64,000 nucleotides of DNA, from assembly GCA_020746105.1 (NCBI GenBank), contig CM036617.1, positions 34,935,898 to 34,999,897 on the forward strand. The letters are read 5' to 3'. Numbering within the stretch: position 1 is the first letter of the stretch; each line of letters starts with the position of its first letter. Below, piece after piece: positions 50,101 to 58,965 of this stretch. Source of the stretch: Trogon surrucura. Lineage: Eukaryota; Chordata; Aves; Trogoniformes; Trogonidae. Both the position numbers and the translations under genes were made by a program. The notes under the pieces are model-generated. The model did not search any database. It saw only the letters and a program-made list of their open reading frames with translations, and was not told the origin of the DNA.

Positions 50101-53100
50101 ACCTGAAGGAGATCTACAGGAAAGATGACAGGGGGGCTGTTTACAAGGGTGTGTAGTGACAGGATGAGGGGCAATGGTTTTAAACTAGAGCAGGGCAGAT
50201 TTAGATTAGACATTACGAAGCAACTCTTTATGATAAGAGTGCTGAAACACTGGCACAGGTTGCCCAGAGAGGTGGTGTAGGCCCTACCCCTGGAGACACT
50301 CGAGGTCAGGCCTGATGGGGCTCTGAGCAACCTGATCTAGTGAAAGATGTCCCTGCTCACTGCCAGGGGGTTGGGCTAGATGATCTTTAAAGGTCCCTTC
50401 CAACCCAACGCATTCTATGAAATTCTATTGTTTGTATCCTTTGTCACACAAACAGAAGGAGCTGAATTGTTCATAAAGAAAAAACATTTTATTTTCAGAA
50501 GTGAAGCACATGGCAAGAAGAATCAATTCTTAAATTAAGGTCTTAATACTAAACAGAATTTAAAGCAAGAGGATTCTGCCTAGGATTGCTTCATCTATCT
50601 GCAATATCTTCTACCTACCTTTCAACCTTCAATTGCATTGATTCGACAGAGAAAGGTAATGAATGCTATTGAAATACCTTCTTTTTTAAAAAAAATTAAA
50701 AATCCCATTAACATTATAATTAACAGCATTAGGATCTGTCTGAGGAAGAAAAGCCAAACAAATACTCAGTGATACTTAGTGTTCCACACCTTCTACTGGC
50801 TAGACTCTTGTCACTACACACAGAAACAAAACAGCATTACGACTTGTCATAGAGCAGAAGTGACAATGTTTCCTCCTATGCCTTTCTCCACTCAAAACCA
50901 AAAAAAGATGGTAGAACACAACTAAATTACAGCAGTCGTTACACTCCATATTTAAGAATATATATATTTAACTGTCCTAAGTTAAATGAAAGGTAGAAAT
51001 TCAGAATAAAAAACCATATTGTTGGCCTTTACTTACTATTTTTGACTGAAAGATGAGTGCAGTTTTTGACTGGGCATGCTATTTTTAGGTCAGTAAACAG
51101 ATTTTCAGGATACAGCAAGCAGACATTGTAAATCATAGCTTCACAATTGCTGAACTTGACCTTACCCAAGTCATTTATTAGTGAACAGGACAAAAAGATA
51201 AACAGCATCTGGATTACCTTGTGTGACTGCAACCAACATGAATTGTTATTTCTGTTGCAAATAGTGTAGAGGGGGGAAGAAATGCAAATGACGGGAGGAA
51301 GAGCGCAGGCTTACCAGAGAGAATAAGCTAGCTTTTCAATAGGCAGCTGCTTCAGCCTCTCTCTCCAAAAAAAAGGAGATTATGAGGGATAGGGCTTGAT
51401 TCTAGAAAGCTAGAGTAACCACTGCAAATTCTAGTGACCAAACTAGGCACCTCCAAACACCACAGGAAACCAGGAAAGCCATGCTAAGCCTGGACACTAA
51501 ATGTTGCATGAGATGCTTTCCAGTAGGCATAGGTAGAAGTACTAACTGCTTAATTTCCTTTGTCAGCGTAGTTTAGAGGGCAACACGCTGTAAAGAAACA
51601 TGATCAAAGAGCTAAATTGAGATGATGCTTGGCAGCGTCAAATTTGCCAAACAAAATCATGCATAGCCACTAAAATAAGAAGTTTGGACAATAAGCACTT
51701 ACACAGGATCTCTATACTTAATGTTTTCTCTATATAGTTTTAAAGAAAAGTTATAAATCGCAATAATTGATTGTTAAGGGGAGAAGAAAACAAAACTCAG
51801 AAAAAAATACAATCCAAGAAAGTAACAGCTGCAGAGTAGTAAAGAGCAAATAATCTTAGCTAAGAATTGTGCAAGGGTCCTAAATTTGGACTATGATTGC
51901 AGAACAAAGAAATTATCACTACCCTCACAAATGTAACACACAGCTAATGGCAAAGAGGAAGAGAGAGTTTTTACTGTATTCAGCAGATCTCATCTTACAC
52001 TGAGAACTTGCATTTTCAAGTTCAGAAATAGAACAGCAGAAGTGATGCTCTACTGGAAATCGACACACAATTCTGGGCTGTAAGGCAGGATGTTAAAGCA
52101 GACAGAAGATGTAGCTGCAGGGATGAGGAACACTGAGAACGCAGAACTGCTGTGAGGACAGGCTGAGGGAGCTGGGATTGTTCAGCCTGGAGAAGACTCC
52201 AGGGGAATCTTAAACTGCCTTCCAATACCTGAAGGGAACGTACAGGAAGACTGAGGAGGGACTTTTTGCAAGAGTGTCCGCTGATAGGACAAGGGGAAAT
52301 GGATTTAAATTGAAGGAGAATAGGTTTAGATTGGATCTTAGGAAGAAATTCTTCAGTACGAGGATGGCAAGACTCTGGAATAGACTGTCCAAAGAGACTG
52401 TGGATGCCCCCTCCCTTGAGGTGTTCAATGCCAGGCTGGATGAGGCCTTGAGCAATCTGGTCGAGTTGAGAGGTGTCCCTGCCCATGGCAGGGAGGTTGG
52501 ATTAGATGATTTCTAAGGTCCCTTCCAACCTCGGCCCTTCTGTGATTCTGTGACTCTATGATTCTATGACAAGGAGGAGGCAGGGGAACGAGAAGAAGGA
52601 ACATTAGAAAAAACTTTTTCACTGTGAGGGTGACAGAGCACTGGAACAGGCTGCCCAGGGAGGTTGTGGAGTCTTCTTCTCTCTCTGAAGACATTCAAAA
52701 CCCTCCTGGATGTGTTCATGTGTGGCTGCCCTAGGTGTTCCTGCTCTGGCAGGGGGGTTGGACTAGATGATCTTTTGAGGTCCCTTCCAATCCCTAACAT
52801 TCTGTGATTCTGTGATCTCTTCCAACCTAGGCCATTCTATGATTCTGTGACTCCTGGGTTGCTCTTTATGGTTGTTCATGAATTCTGCAGGACTCTGAAA
52901 GTCAATGTGGTGAAAATGAGGTAGGCCTGTGACGAGCTTGGCTCAGCCAGTATACCAGTACTGAACAGTACAGTCTCCTAGGAGCAGACACCTCTCTACA
53001 CAGTAGCATGTCATATCTCAATGTGTTAAAAAGAGTCACTGCCTGCTTTCTTATGGGAACATGTCTGAATTTAGATTCTCTGGCCTATATCTACAAATGG

Positions 53101-56100
53101 GTACAAGAAGAAATGCTGGAGTAAAACTGCTGGGAGGGAAGGTGAAGATGGAAGCATTCCCTACTCTGAAGCCACACGTCCTTATCGCTAGCAAGCTTGC
53201 AAGTCAGAGTGTATCCATATCATGTGAAAGCAATTTAATTCACAGTACCTAAAGTACCCTCTGCTGTCTTGGCAGAAGACTTGGGAATCTCATCAAAAAG
53301 TACTTTGAAAAGTAAAAAATAACCCAACAAAAAAAACCCAACAGCGCTGGTTTCACGACAGCAATGCAACAGAGGGAAAGAGAGCAAAAGCTGATGCAGG
53401 AGCACTGCTTTTGGCTGATACACATCACAATTATAAACAAGCATGAACCAGCCCCAACAGGACAACCCACGTTTCAAGTCTTTCCCTCCCCAAGCAACTT
53501 GCACTGATGCACACGAACACGAAGTACAGATGGCAAAGGAATTTAGAGCCCAGTGTCTGTTTATATACTGTGGACAGGTTGCAACCAGCCTCACGTTAAC
53601 AGTTATAATGCTAAGGATCACTTTTTTAAAAAAAAAACACAAAAACTTTAATATATTTTTAAGGAAATGATAATCTGCAACAAGCACTCCCTCAGTACCC
53701 TCATCCATCAGTATCAAGAGAATTGTATTCCTTCTGCTGTGGAGAAGTGTTCATAGACTACGAACTCTGAAAGAATACACGCATTGGGAATTACTTTAAT
53801 CAAACAGGACTGGAACATATTTATTTACCAGAGGACAGTATAGCCACTGAAACAAAAAATAAATACTCTCAAATATTCCCCGCTCCTCTCACAACACTCT
53901 ATCCTTTTGCTTTTTACCTCATTGTGATATTTTTTAACACGTAGGGCAAAACAAAGAACAAAAACTCAGTTAAAAGTTCAAATTAGCTAGGGAAAAAAAA
54001 GTTCACGAACAAGAAAAGGTCCCCCATCTCTATGGAAACCTTTCCTAGAAATTTATAAATCTGTCTTCTTGATTTTTAACACTATCTGAAAGAAAAAATA
54101 CTAAATTCTTTCATTTTTAGCTTCTTGAAATGAATCTGCATCACTTTATAATCTCTACGAATTAGCTATTTTCTCACAGTGCACTTCAACAATTTATCAC
54201 ACGCTTACTAGCAAAGAATTCCAAAACATGCAACATCACCAGGAAAACCAGAACGATTTATCACACTCACAAACACCTTTTCATATAGCTTCATCTACAC
54301 AGATTTTAAACAGACCAGGTAACACTCCAGAATATACACAGTAAGGAGCACCGTTACCCTGGAAAGAAAATAATCTAGATGGCACCTACTGTATTTAATA
54401 TAAAATGTCTCCTTTCAAAAACCTTGAAATATAAAATCACAAATAAATTCAGCATAAAGTAACCTCTAAACTTACAGAAGTTGAAATCCTCTTTGCTGTC
54501 TCTGTAATTGCCTGCTCCAATGGTTTCCAAAGGTGGAAAGCATAGCGACCTGAAAAAGGTTGAAGTTAAATGAAATTATAGCCAACATTCACTACAAGGA
54601 AAAGCAAAAAAGTTTCCCACGTACGTTCATCAGCTTACATTAGAAAGAATTTTGGTTTTAACTAAAACATCAAAATCCTTCCTCACTAATCTTTTTGTCT
54701 CATTTATTTGTTGTAAAGCATTCTTGCACTTTAGTGCTTTTCAAGGTGTTCCCTCAACAGCTGTTTTTTGATCCTTCTCAGTCAAAGTCCCACGGTAAAT
54801 TTACTATCATTAACATTTTTCAACCTTTGTACTATTGGTGCAGGAAGGGAAGAGTTTAGTATAGTTCATCTAAAAACTTAGTCATGGACTGCAAAGATCC
54901 ACTGTGTTTGCTCACAAAATAAATTGATTTAAAGGCATTTCAATGTGGTAAATGAAAATACCTGCCTTGTGAACTTTAAGAAAAAAAAATAGTATGAAAC
55001 ATTAGCTTTGGATACACATTATTTATTAAATACTGTTCAAAGGTTATGTCTTCAAAAAAAAGAAATCTATGTAGTACACATTTCCTGCTGTGATGCTGTG
55101 TGCTTAATCACACATTTTGTAAGCACTGCATTTTTTATTTCGTTACAAAGAGAGGATCTTCTGGGATTCAGAGCCATTCAACTCCCCACTGGCAGTGAAC
55201 GTCTATAGCTAAGAAAGGCTAGAGGGAACTCTAATAAACTGCATTCTCAGAAGTACAAAGGAGGTCTATCAACTTCAGAATCAAAATTTGTGCAATGTTA
55301 CTGGAGGATTTTCACTGTAAATCCCCTCTATCAATTATTGTTTTGATTAACTTTTCATTAGCAATGCAACTTACTAGAATACACAATGCAAAAGCTTATT
55401 ATAAAATGTGGCTCTGCTTCATTCAAAGAGCATCTTGCTTTCATTCTTAAAATACATGATGTGTCCATAAGTTATTTTAGTCATCTAAGTCTGTGCCTAT
55501 GTTAACACAGAAGTTCAAACCACTGTTGAAACGCTGTGATGTACTATTACCTCATCATCGTCTTAATGCTTTCTGTTACCACTTCTTTGCTAGCTGCCAT
55601 TAATTCTGCAGCTCAACCAGCAGAAGAACTTCTAAGAGTATTCTTCTTCTGCTTCTATACGAACACACTGCTAAACCAACTGTTTAATAGGCCTACATCA
55701 CCAAAGATTTTGTCTCTCCTTCCCTTAACCAAAAAAACCAACACAACTGTAGCCACCAAATGTGAGCTGAAGTTTGGTACAACTTGTTCATCTATTCTTG
55801 GTGTCTGCACTTGCACAAAGCTGGCCATGGTTGCTTTTATTTGTAGAAAATAATGGAAATTGATTTGGGTATTTTAACCAGAATAGACTACAGTTATCCA
55901 GTCTGAGTAACCCAGAGTACAAATCGTGTTAAGCCTATGCCCTCTGTTCAGACTAGAACCTGTTTTTCAGAACACATAGTCCAGATGCATAGAGTTCAGG
56001 TAACAAACAATGTGCTATGGAAACAATTTAGTATGACAAATCACTGTAGCCACTAAAACCTATTTTTCTCTAATTTGTTGAGCGTCACCTTCAGACCATA

Positions 56101-56785
56101 AGATCCTGTGGCACTCTTCTGTACTGAAGAGCCTCCACTTTGCAATATACTATTAAATAAACAAAGTAAATTTTCCACATGACATTTTGCAGACAAAAAG
56201 CAGATGGAACCTTTTAGTTGTGGTCCATTAAAATCAGTTTCTCCAACTGTGACTTTTCAAAAATAATTCTGGAAAATCTGTCAAGGATTTTCAAGGGACA
56301 GGAACTATAGCTGGACACAATTCTCCACAGCAGTCTCAAGTGACCTTTCACAGAATCACAGAATGTTAGGGATTGGAAGGGACCTTGAAAGATCATCAAG
56401 TCCAATCCCCCTGCCAGAGCAGGAACGCCCAGATTATGCTACACAGGAACCTGTCCAGGTGGGTCTTGAATGTCTCCAGAGAAGGAGACTCCACAACCTC
56501 CCTGGGCAGCCTGGGCCAGGGCTCCGTCACCCTCACTGAGAAGAAGTTTCTTCTCGCGTTTAAGCGGAACCTCTTATGTTCCAGTTTCAGCCCATTACCC
56601 CTTGTCCTATCATTGGTTGTCACCAAGAAGAGCCTGGCTCCATCCTTTCCACTTTCATAAAAATTTCATTAGCTCTTTTGGAAACAGGACCTCACACGTG
56701 AGAGTTCCACACTCAGCTAACCATTGAACTTACCTGCAAACGCAACAGTTGCAACACCAAGTCCAACTGCTATCATAGTTCTGGC
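38075..56785 (-). CDS. DNAJC15: DNAJC15 (MCJ), TIM14-type mitochondrial J-protein; coding exons 2-6, 5' end outside the window
   Basis: Seen: five minus-strand exons (each listed separately) join in frame into 114 residues and a stop. Domains in order: a short lead, a hydrophobic glycine/alanine/valine-rich helix starting [15 protein letters not shown] (membrane segment), the [13 protein letters not shown] linker, the SSYYKGGF and [16 protein letters not shown] segments, then a J-domain with HPD at 41255-41263 and the ending [13 protein letters not shown]. Known of the family: human DNAJC15 is about 150 residues. It is an inner-membrane J-protein related to DNAJC19/TIM14 that stimulates mitochondrial HSP70 at the TIM23 import motor and has been linked to complex I restraint. 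Its matrix-facing C-terminal J-domain lacks the N-terminal position usual in J-proteins. Inference: about 36 residues are missing and belong to an upstream exon beyond position 64000. DNAJC19 is the alternative, but the serine-rich linker and the [13 protein letters not shown] stretch fit DNAJC15 better. The reading frame is intact, so this is a live gene and not a retrocopy. Confidence 0.95.
38146..41250 (-). other. DNAJC15 intron 5
   Basis: A 3.1 kb intron, AT-rich, with no repeat of a family I recognise. It contains a plus-strand pyrimidine tract ending CTAAG just before 40035, followed by a comparatively GC-rich patch to about 40260 that is open until a TAA at 40189-40191. This patch is discussed as a finding. 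The rest shows nothing I can assign. Confidence 0.85.
41251..41321 (-). CDS. DNAJC15: DNAJC15 coding exon 5 (HPD motif)
   Basis: This 71-base exon completes the split serine codon, then reads [14 protein letters not shown] and IMILNHPDK, ending with the first base of a glycine codon. HPD (41255-41263) is the catalytic loop of J-domains, needed to stimulate HSP70 ATP hydrolysis, and it is intact. The acceptor is ATTTTTGCAG and the donor GTAAAC. Reading the exon in either other frame gives early stops, which confirms the phase. Confidence 0.96.
42892..43352 (-). mobile_element. CR1 LINE inserted in the old CR1
   Basis: A minus-strand CR1 3' fragment with its tail at the left and 5' truncation near 43352. 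It keeps [20 protein letters not shown] of the ORF2 end. It splits the old plus-strand CR1 between that element's AAGGAAGAGACACCCTC block and its GGGACCTGGGGCAC block, so it is the younger of the two. Breakpoints are accurate to about 10 bases. Confidence 0.88.
43499..43687 (-). mobile_element. tRNA-Ile-headed, CR1-tailed SINE (TguSINE1-like)
   Basis: On the minus strand the element opens with a tRNA-like head at about 43686 down to 43613 and ends with a CR1 3' tail (TCTCTAAGGTCCCTTCCAGC, then ATTCTATGATGATGATTCT). The A box is TAGCTCAGTGGG (complement of 43666-43677) and the B box is GATTCGATTCC (complement of 43622-43632). The head closely follows vertebrate tRNA-Ile (GCCGGTT, AGCTCAGT, GAGCGTGGTGCT, GGTCGCGG). 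A short middle part joins head to tail. A direct repeat CAGAA flanks it (43498-43502 and 43688-43692). A tRNA head with a CR1-X-type tail is the published design of TguSINE1, a passerine SINE moved by CR1. The family name is from memory. Confidence 0.85.
43983..44147 (+). mobile_element. CR1 LINE 3' end stacked on the tail of the old CR1
   Basis: A plus-strand CR1 3' fragment starting TTGCCCAGGGAGGTGGTGGA and ending with the ATTCTATG tail. It starts exactly where the older CR1 reaches its own 3' tail (GATCCTATG), so it went in at or beside that tail. Its text (CTGATCTAGTGAAAGATGTC) groups it with the copy at 48.8-50.4 kb. Confidence 0.88.
45090..45164. repeat. Compound microsatellite (TA)n-(CA)n-(TA)n
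   Basis: A 25-base TA run at 45090-45114 is followed by GTGTATACACACATG, a CA run, another TA run and AAAAATATATAAAA. It lies in DNAJC15 intron 4. TA, then CA, then TA blocks are self-complementary and could extrude. Confidence 0.95.
46502..46578 (-). CDS. DNAJC15: DNAJC15 coding exon 4 (start of J-domain)
   Basis: This 77-base exon reads [20 protein letters not shown] and then LILGV, ending with two bases of a serine codon. The SRREA-LILGV segment is the first helix region of TIM14-type J-domains. The acceptor is CTTTTTAG. The true donor is GTAGGT. A GTGTAAG a few bases upstream looks tempting, but using it as the donor would put a stop in the next exon. With GTAGGT the junction codes V-S-P-S as in the family. 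Confidence 0.94.
48786..50432 (+). mobile_element. CR1 LINE, 1.65 kb, with broken reverse-transcriptase ORF2
   Basis: The longest CR1 here, covering the C-terminal half of ORF2 and the 3' end. Reverse-transcriptase landmarks remain: [17 protein letters not shown], then [19 protein letters not shown] (GCC TTC GAC at 49281-49289), and FADDTKLSG with the catalytic FADD at 49527-49538. The frame is broken, by a stop after FDG near 49346 and by shifts needed to reach FADD and later blocks, so it is dead. It ends with a corrupted tail (CATTCTATGAAATTCTATTG). It lies antisense to DNAJC15 in intron 3. Confidence 0.95.
52130..52569 (+). mobile_element. CR1 LINE, 3' fragment (first of three stacked)
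   Basis: Plus-strand copy, 5'-truncated near 52130, with [20 protein letters not shown] of the ORF2 end and the tail TTCTGTGACTCTATGATTCT. It is closely similar to the copy at 12.6 kb. The next CR1 starts directly after its tail. Confidence 0.92.
52570..52816 (+). mobile_element. CR1 LINE, 3' fragment (second of three stacked)
   Basis: Plus-strand copy of the subfamily also found at 56.35 and 62.77 kb, recognised by GTCCCTTCCAATCCCTAACA and CCTGCTCTGGCAGGGGGG. It begins immediately after the tail of the preceding CR1 and ends with its own ATTCTGTG repeats. Confidence 0.9.
52817..52852 (+). mobile_element. CR1 tail remnant (third of three stacked)
   Basis: Only the last 36 bases of a CR1: CTCTTCCAACCTAGGCC followed by ATTCTATGATTCTGTG. 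It resembles the end of the copy at 12.6 kb more than the CR1 just before it. It may be an extremely truncated insertion or the original tail into which the others inserted. Confidence 0.75.
54476..54549 (-). CDS. DNAJC15: DNAJC15 coding exon 3 (end of helix and linker)
   Basis: This 74-base exon begins with the last two bases of a split glycine codon and reads on as [12 protein letters not shown], then [12 protein letters not shown]. It covers the end of the membrane segment and the start of the polar linker before the J-domain. The acceptor is TTTTTCAG and the donor GTAAGT. It ends in phase 0, matching the next exon. The WKPLEQ and ITETAK blocks are the ones I recognise from vertebrate DNAJC15. 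Confidence 0.95.
54550..56733 (-). other. DNAJC15 intron 2
   Basis: A 2.2 kb intron. Its only recognisable content is the minus-strand CR1 fragment at 56349-56646, close to the exon 2 donor. The remainder is AT-rich and unassigned. Confidence 0.85.
56349..56646 (-). mobile_element. CR1 LINE, 3' fragment in DNAJC15 intron 2
   Basis: Minus-strand copy with the tail at the left and truncation near 56646. It shares its length, orientation and almost all bases with 62768-63062. I count about 17 differences over roughly 295 positions by eye. It ends about 90 bases from DNAJC15 exon 2. It encodes [20 protein letters not shown]. Confidence 0.94.
56734..56785 (-). CDS. DNAJC15: DNAJC15 coding exon 2 (membrane helix)
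   Basis: This 52-base exon reads [18 protein letters not shown], with the last glycine codon split over the next junction. It encodes most of the single membrane-spanning helix. The acceptor is a pyrimidine-rich TTTTAG just right of 56785, and the donor is a good GTAAGT just left of 56734. It enters in phase 0 and leaves after one base of a codon. Because 52 is not a multiple of three, losing this exon would shift the frame. A CR1 copy lies only about 90 bases downstream of its donor. Confidence 0.93.
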
Positions 56786-58272
56786 CTAAAACAGAAAAAC
56801 AGGAATCAGAGTAGCATGCAAATTCTAATATGAAGTACAGGTACCTTTTACTTTAATAGCAAGTATTTCTGATGGGGACATGTCATATATAATTTACAAG
56901 AAGATAAAAATAAGTTTTGTATTAAACAGGCTACGTTAGATCTTATAGTTCCGTCCCATCAATCCATGCCAATGCATCAGGTTTAACTTGGAACTACGCA
57001 TTAGGAAGTCAGTGAATGAATCCTGATGAAGCAGCTCACAGTATGTAGCGACAAAACACAAGGCAGACAACTATTCATGACGACTTGAAATTATTTGCGC
57101 AGACTAGTTCATCACAGAACAGAAAGTGTCAATTACGAAAACCTGAAGAGCTAAAAAACAATAATATTGTTTTGCAAAGTCCTTCACTGGGAATTTGGTC
57201 ACGGCACTGCTTGAAAATTATATCGAAATACGAACTAAAACGCTACGGCCACAAATGTACATTAACATCTTCCACCTTTCAAACTTTGACTCATGGAAGC
57301 CCCAATACAGACACGAAGCCCAGTATCCTCTTTTTATTACATAGTGTCAATCACTGGCTGGACTCTTATCTTACAGTACAAATGACTGTAAACAGGTAGA
57401 TGTCTGACAGATTTCAGACAGTGTTCATTATTAGCTAAAATTCGCTTTAAGTCCAACTTGACTCTTAGAACCAACTCCTCCTTACCCCCAATTTGGTGTT
57501 TGTATTCTCCTACACAGAGCTTGAAGAAAGTCAGGCATCTCCAGAAGGACAATAAGAAGTATCTCCATGTGGAACAAGAAGCTGCCGAAAGACATGTTAA
57601 TAAGCCTTGAAGAAGGGACAGAATTCTTATGTTTGCAGAATTCAGAAAGGGTAATGAGCACTGCAAGTTTTGGGAGCATCTCTCCACTTCTGAAAAGCCT
57701 ACATGTGATCTTTGAAACAAATGCAACACTCATCTGTGGGACTACCTGTCTCACCATACAATAATTCAATAACGCCTTAAACTTTCCCCCAGGAAACATG
57801 AGAAATCAGATTAGGCCCATTTAGCTTGAATTCAAAACATAACGACAGTGAAAATGCTTTTATCACTAGACTAACTCTTATATATATGACTTACTCTGCA
57901 TTTATCCAATAACTAGTTTATACATTTTTCTATCAACATGCCTGACAGCAGGAATTAAAGCCCAAGTTTCAGCATGAGTGCCCTAATAACTCGATTTGGA
58001 GTCAACTTGCCTTTGCTACCAAGATTCCTGGGGATAAAATTCTCTGGTTTTCATTGTACCCAATCTCAATTCTAGACAGGGAGCAGCAGAAGACTTGGGA
58101 AAAAACAGGTTCTAAGGCCTTCCAGAGCTGGCTTAGTAGGGGCTAGAATACAGGTTGACAATTTTCCCAGCAAACAAGCAGCTGCACAAGATATAGGCTC
58201 TGCCATCACACCCACTGGCTCCTACAGCCTCAGCTTTGAAGGCACGTAGCTACAATTGGTGCATGTCATATT

Positions 58273-58965
58273 CATAGAATCACAGAATCGCAGAACAGGC
58301 TTGAGTTGGAAGGAACCTTTAAAGATCATCTATCCCAACCCCTTGGTCATGGGCAGGGACACCTCCCACTAGACCAGGTTGCTCAAAGCCCCATCCAGCC
58401 TGGCCTTGAACACTTCCAGGGATGAGGCATCCACGACTTCACTGGGCAACCTGTTCCAGTGTCTCATCACTCTCATAGGGAAGAATTTCTTCCTAATATC
58501 TAATCTAAATCTACCCTGCTCTAGTTTAAAACCATTACCCTTTGTGCTATCACCACATGCTCTTACAAAGAGTCCCTCCTCAGCCGTCCTGCAGGACCCC
58601 TTCAGGTACTAGAAGGCTGCTATAAGGTCCCCCTGTAGTCTTCTCTTCTACAAGCTAAACAGACACAACTCCCTCAGCCTGTCCTCATAGGAGAGGTGCT
58701 CCAACCCCCTGATCATCTTTGTGGTCCTCCTCTGGACACTCTCCAACAGGTCCCTGCCCTTCTTGTGTTGGGGTTTCCAGAGCTGGATGCAGTACTGCAG
58801 GTGGGGTTTCACAACAGCAGGGCAGTGGGGCAGAATCACACTCCTTGACCTGCCTGTCAGGCTTCTTTGGAAGCAGCCCAGGATACGGTTGGCTTTTCGG
58901 GCTGCCAGTGCACATTGTCAGCTCATATTAAGTGCTTCATCAACGAGCAAGTTGAGATCAGTATA
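58273..58965 (-). mobile_element. CR1 LINE, 0.69 kb fragment in DNAJC15 intron 1
   Basis: Minus-strand copy with the 3' tail at the left. It reaches further into ORF2 than most copies here, including the block translated as RTTKMIRGLEHLSYEDRLRE and the tract complementary to GGAGAACGAGAAG-type CR1 text. It is disrupted by point changes and stops. Confidence 0.93.

Larger units (their letters stand above)
46579..54475 (-). other. DNAJC15 intron 3
   Basis: A 7.9 kb intron containing the long plus-strand CR1 at 48.8-50.4 kb and the stacked CR1 tails at 52.1-52.85 kb. A 160-codon minus-strand open frame at 53235-53717 has no recognisable domain and is treated as chance. Confidence 0.85.

Noticed and set aside
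52022..52486. 154-codon minus-strand open frame
   Set aside because: Antisense reading of a CR1 3' fragment plus flanking sequence.
53235..53717. 160-codon minus-strand open frame, same strand as DNAJC15
   Set aside because: No recognisable domain, cysteine- and leucine-rich low-information composition, no splice or family evidence, and it is intronic. I treat it as chance.
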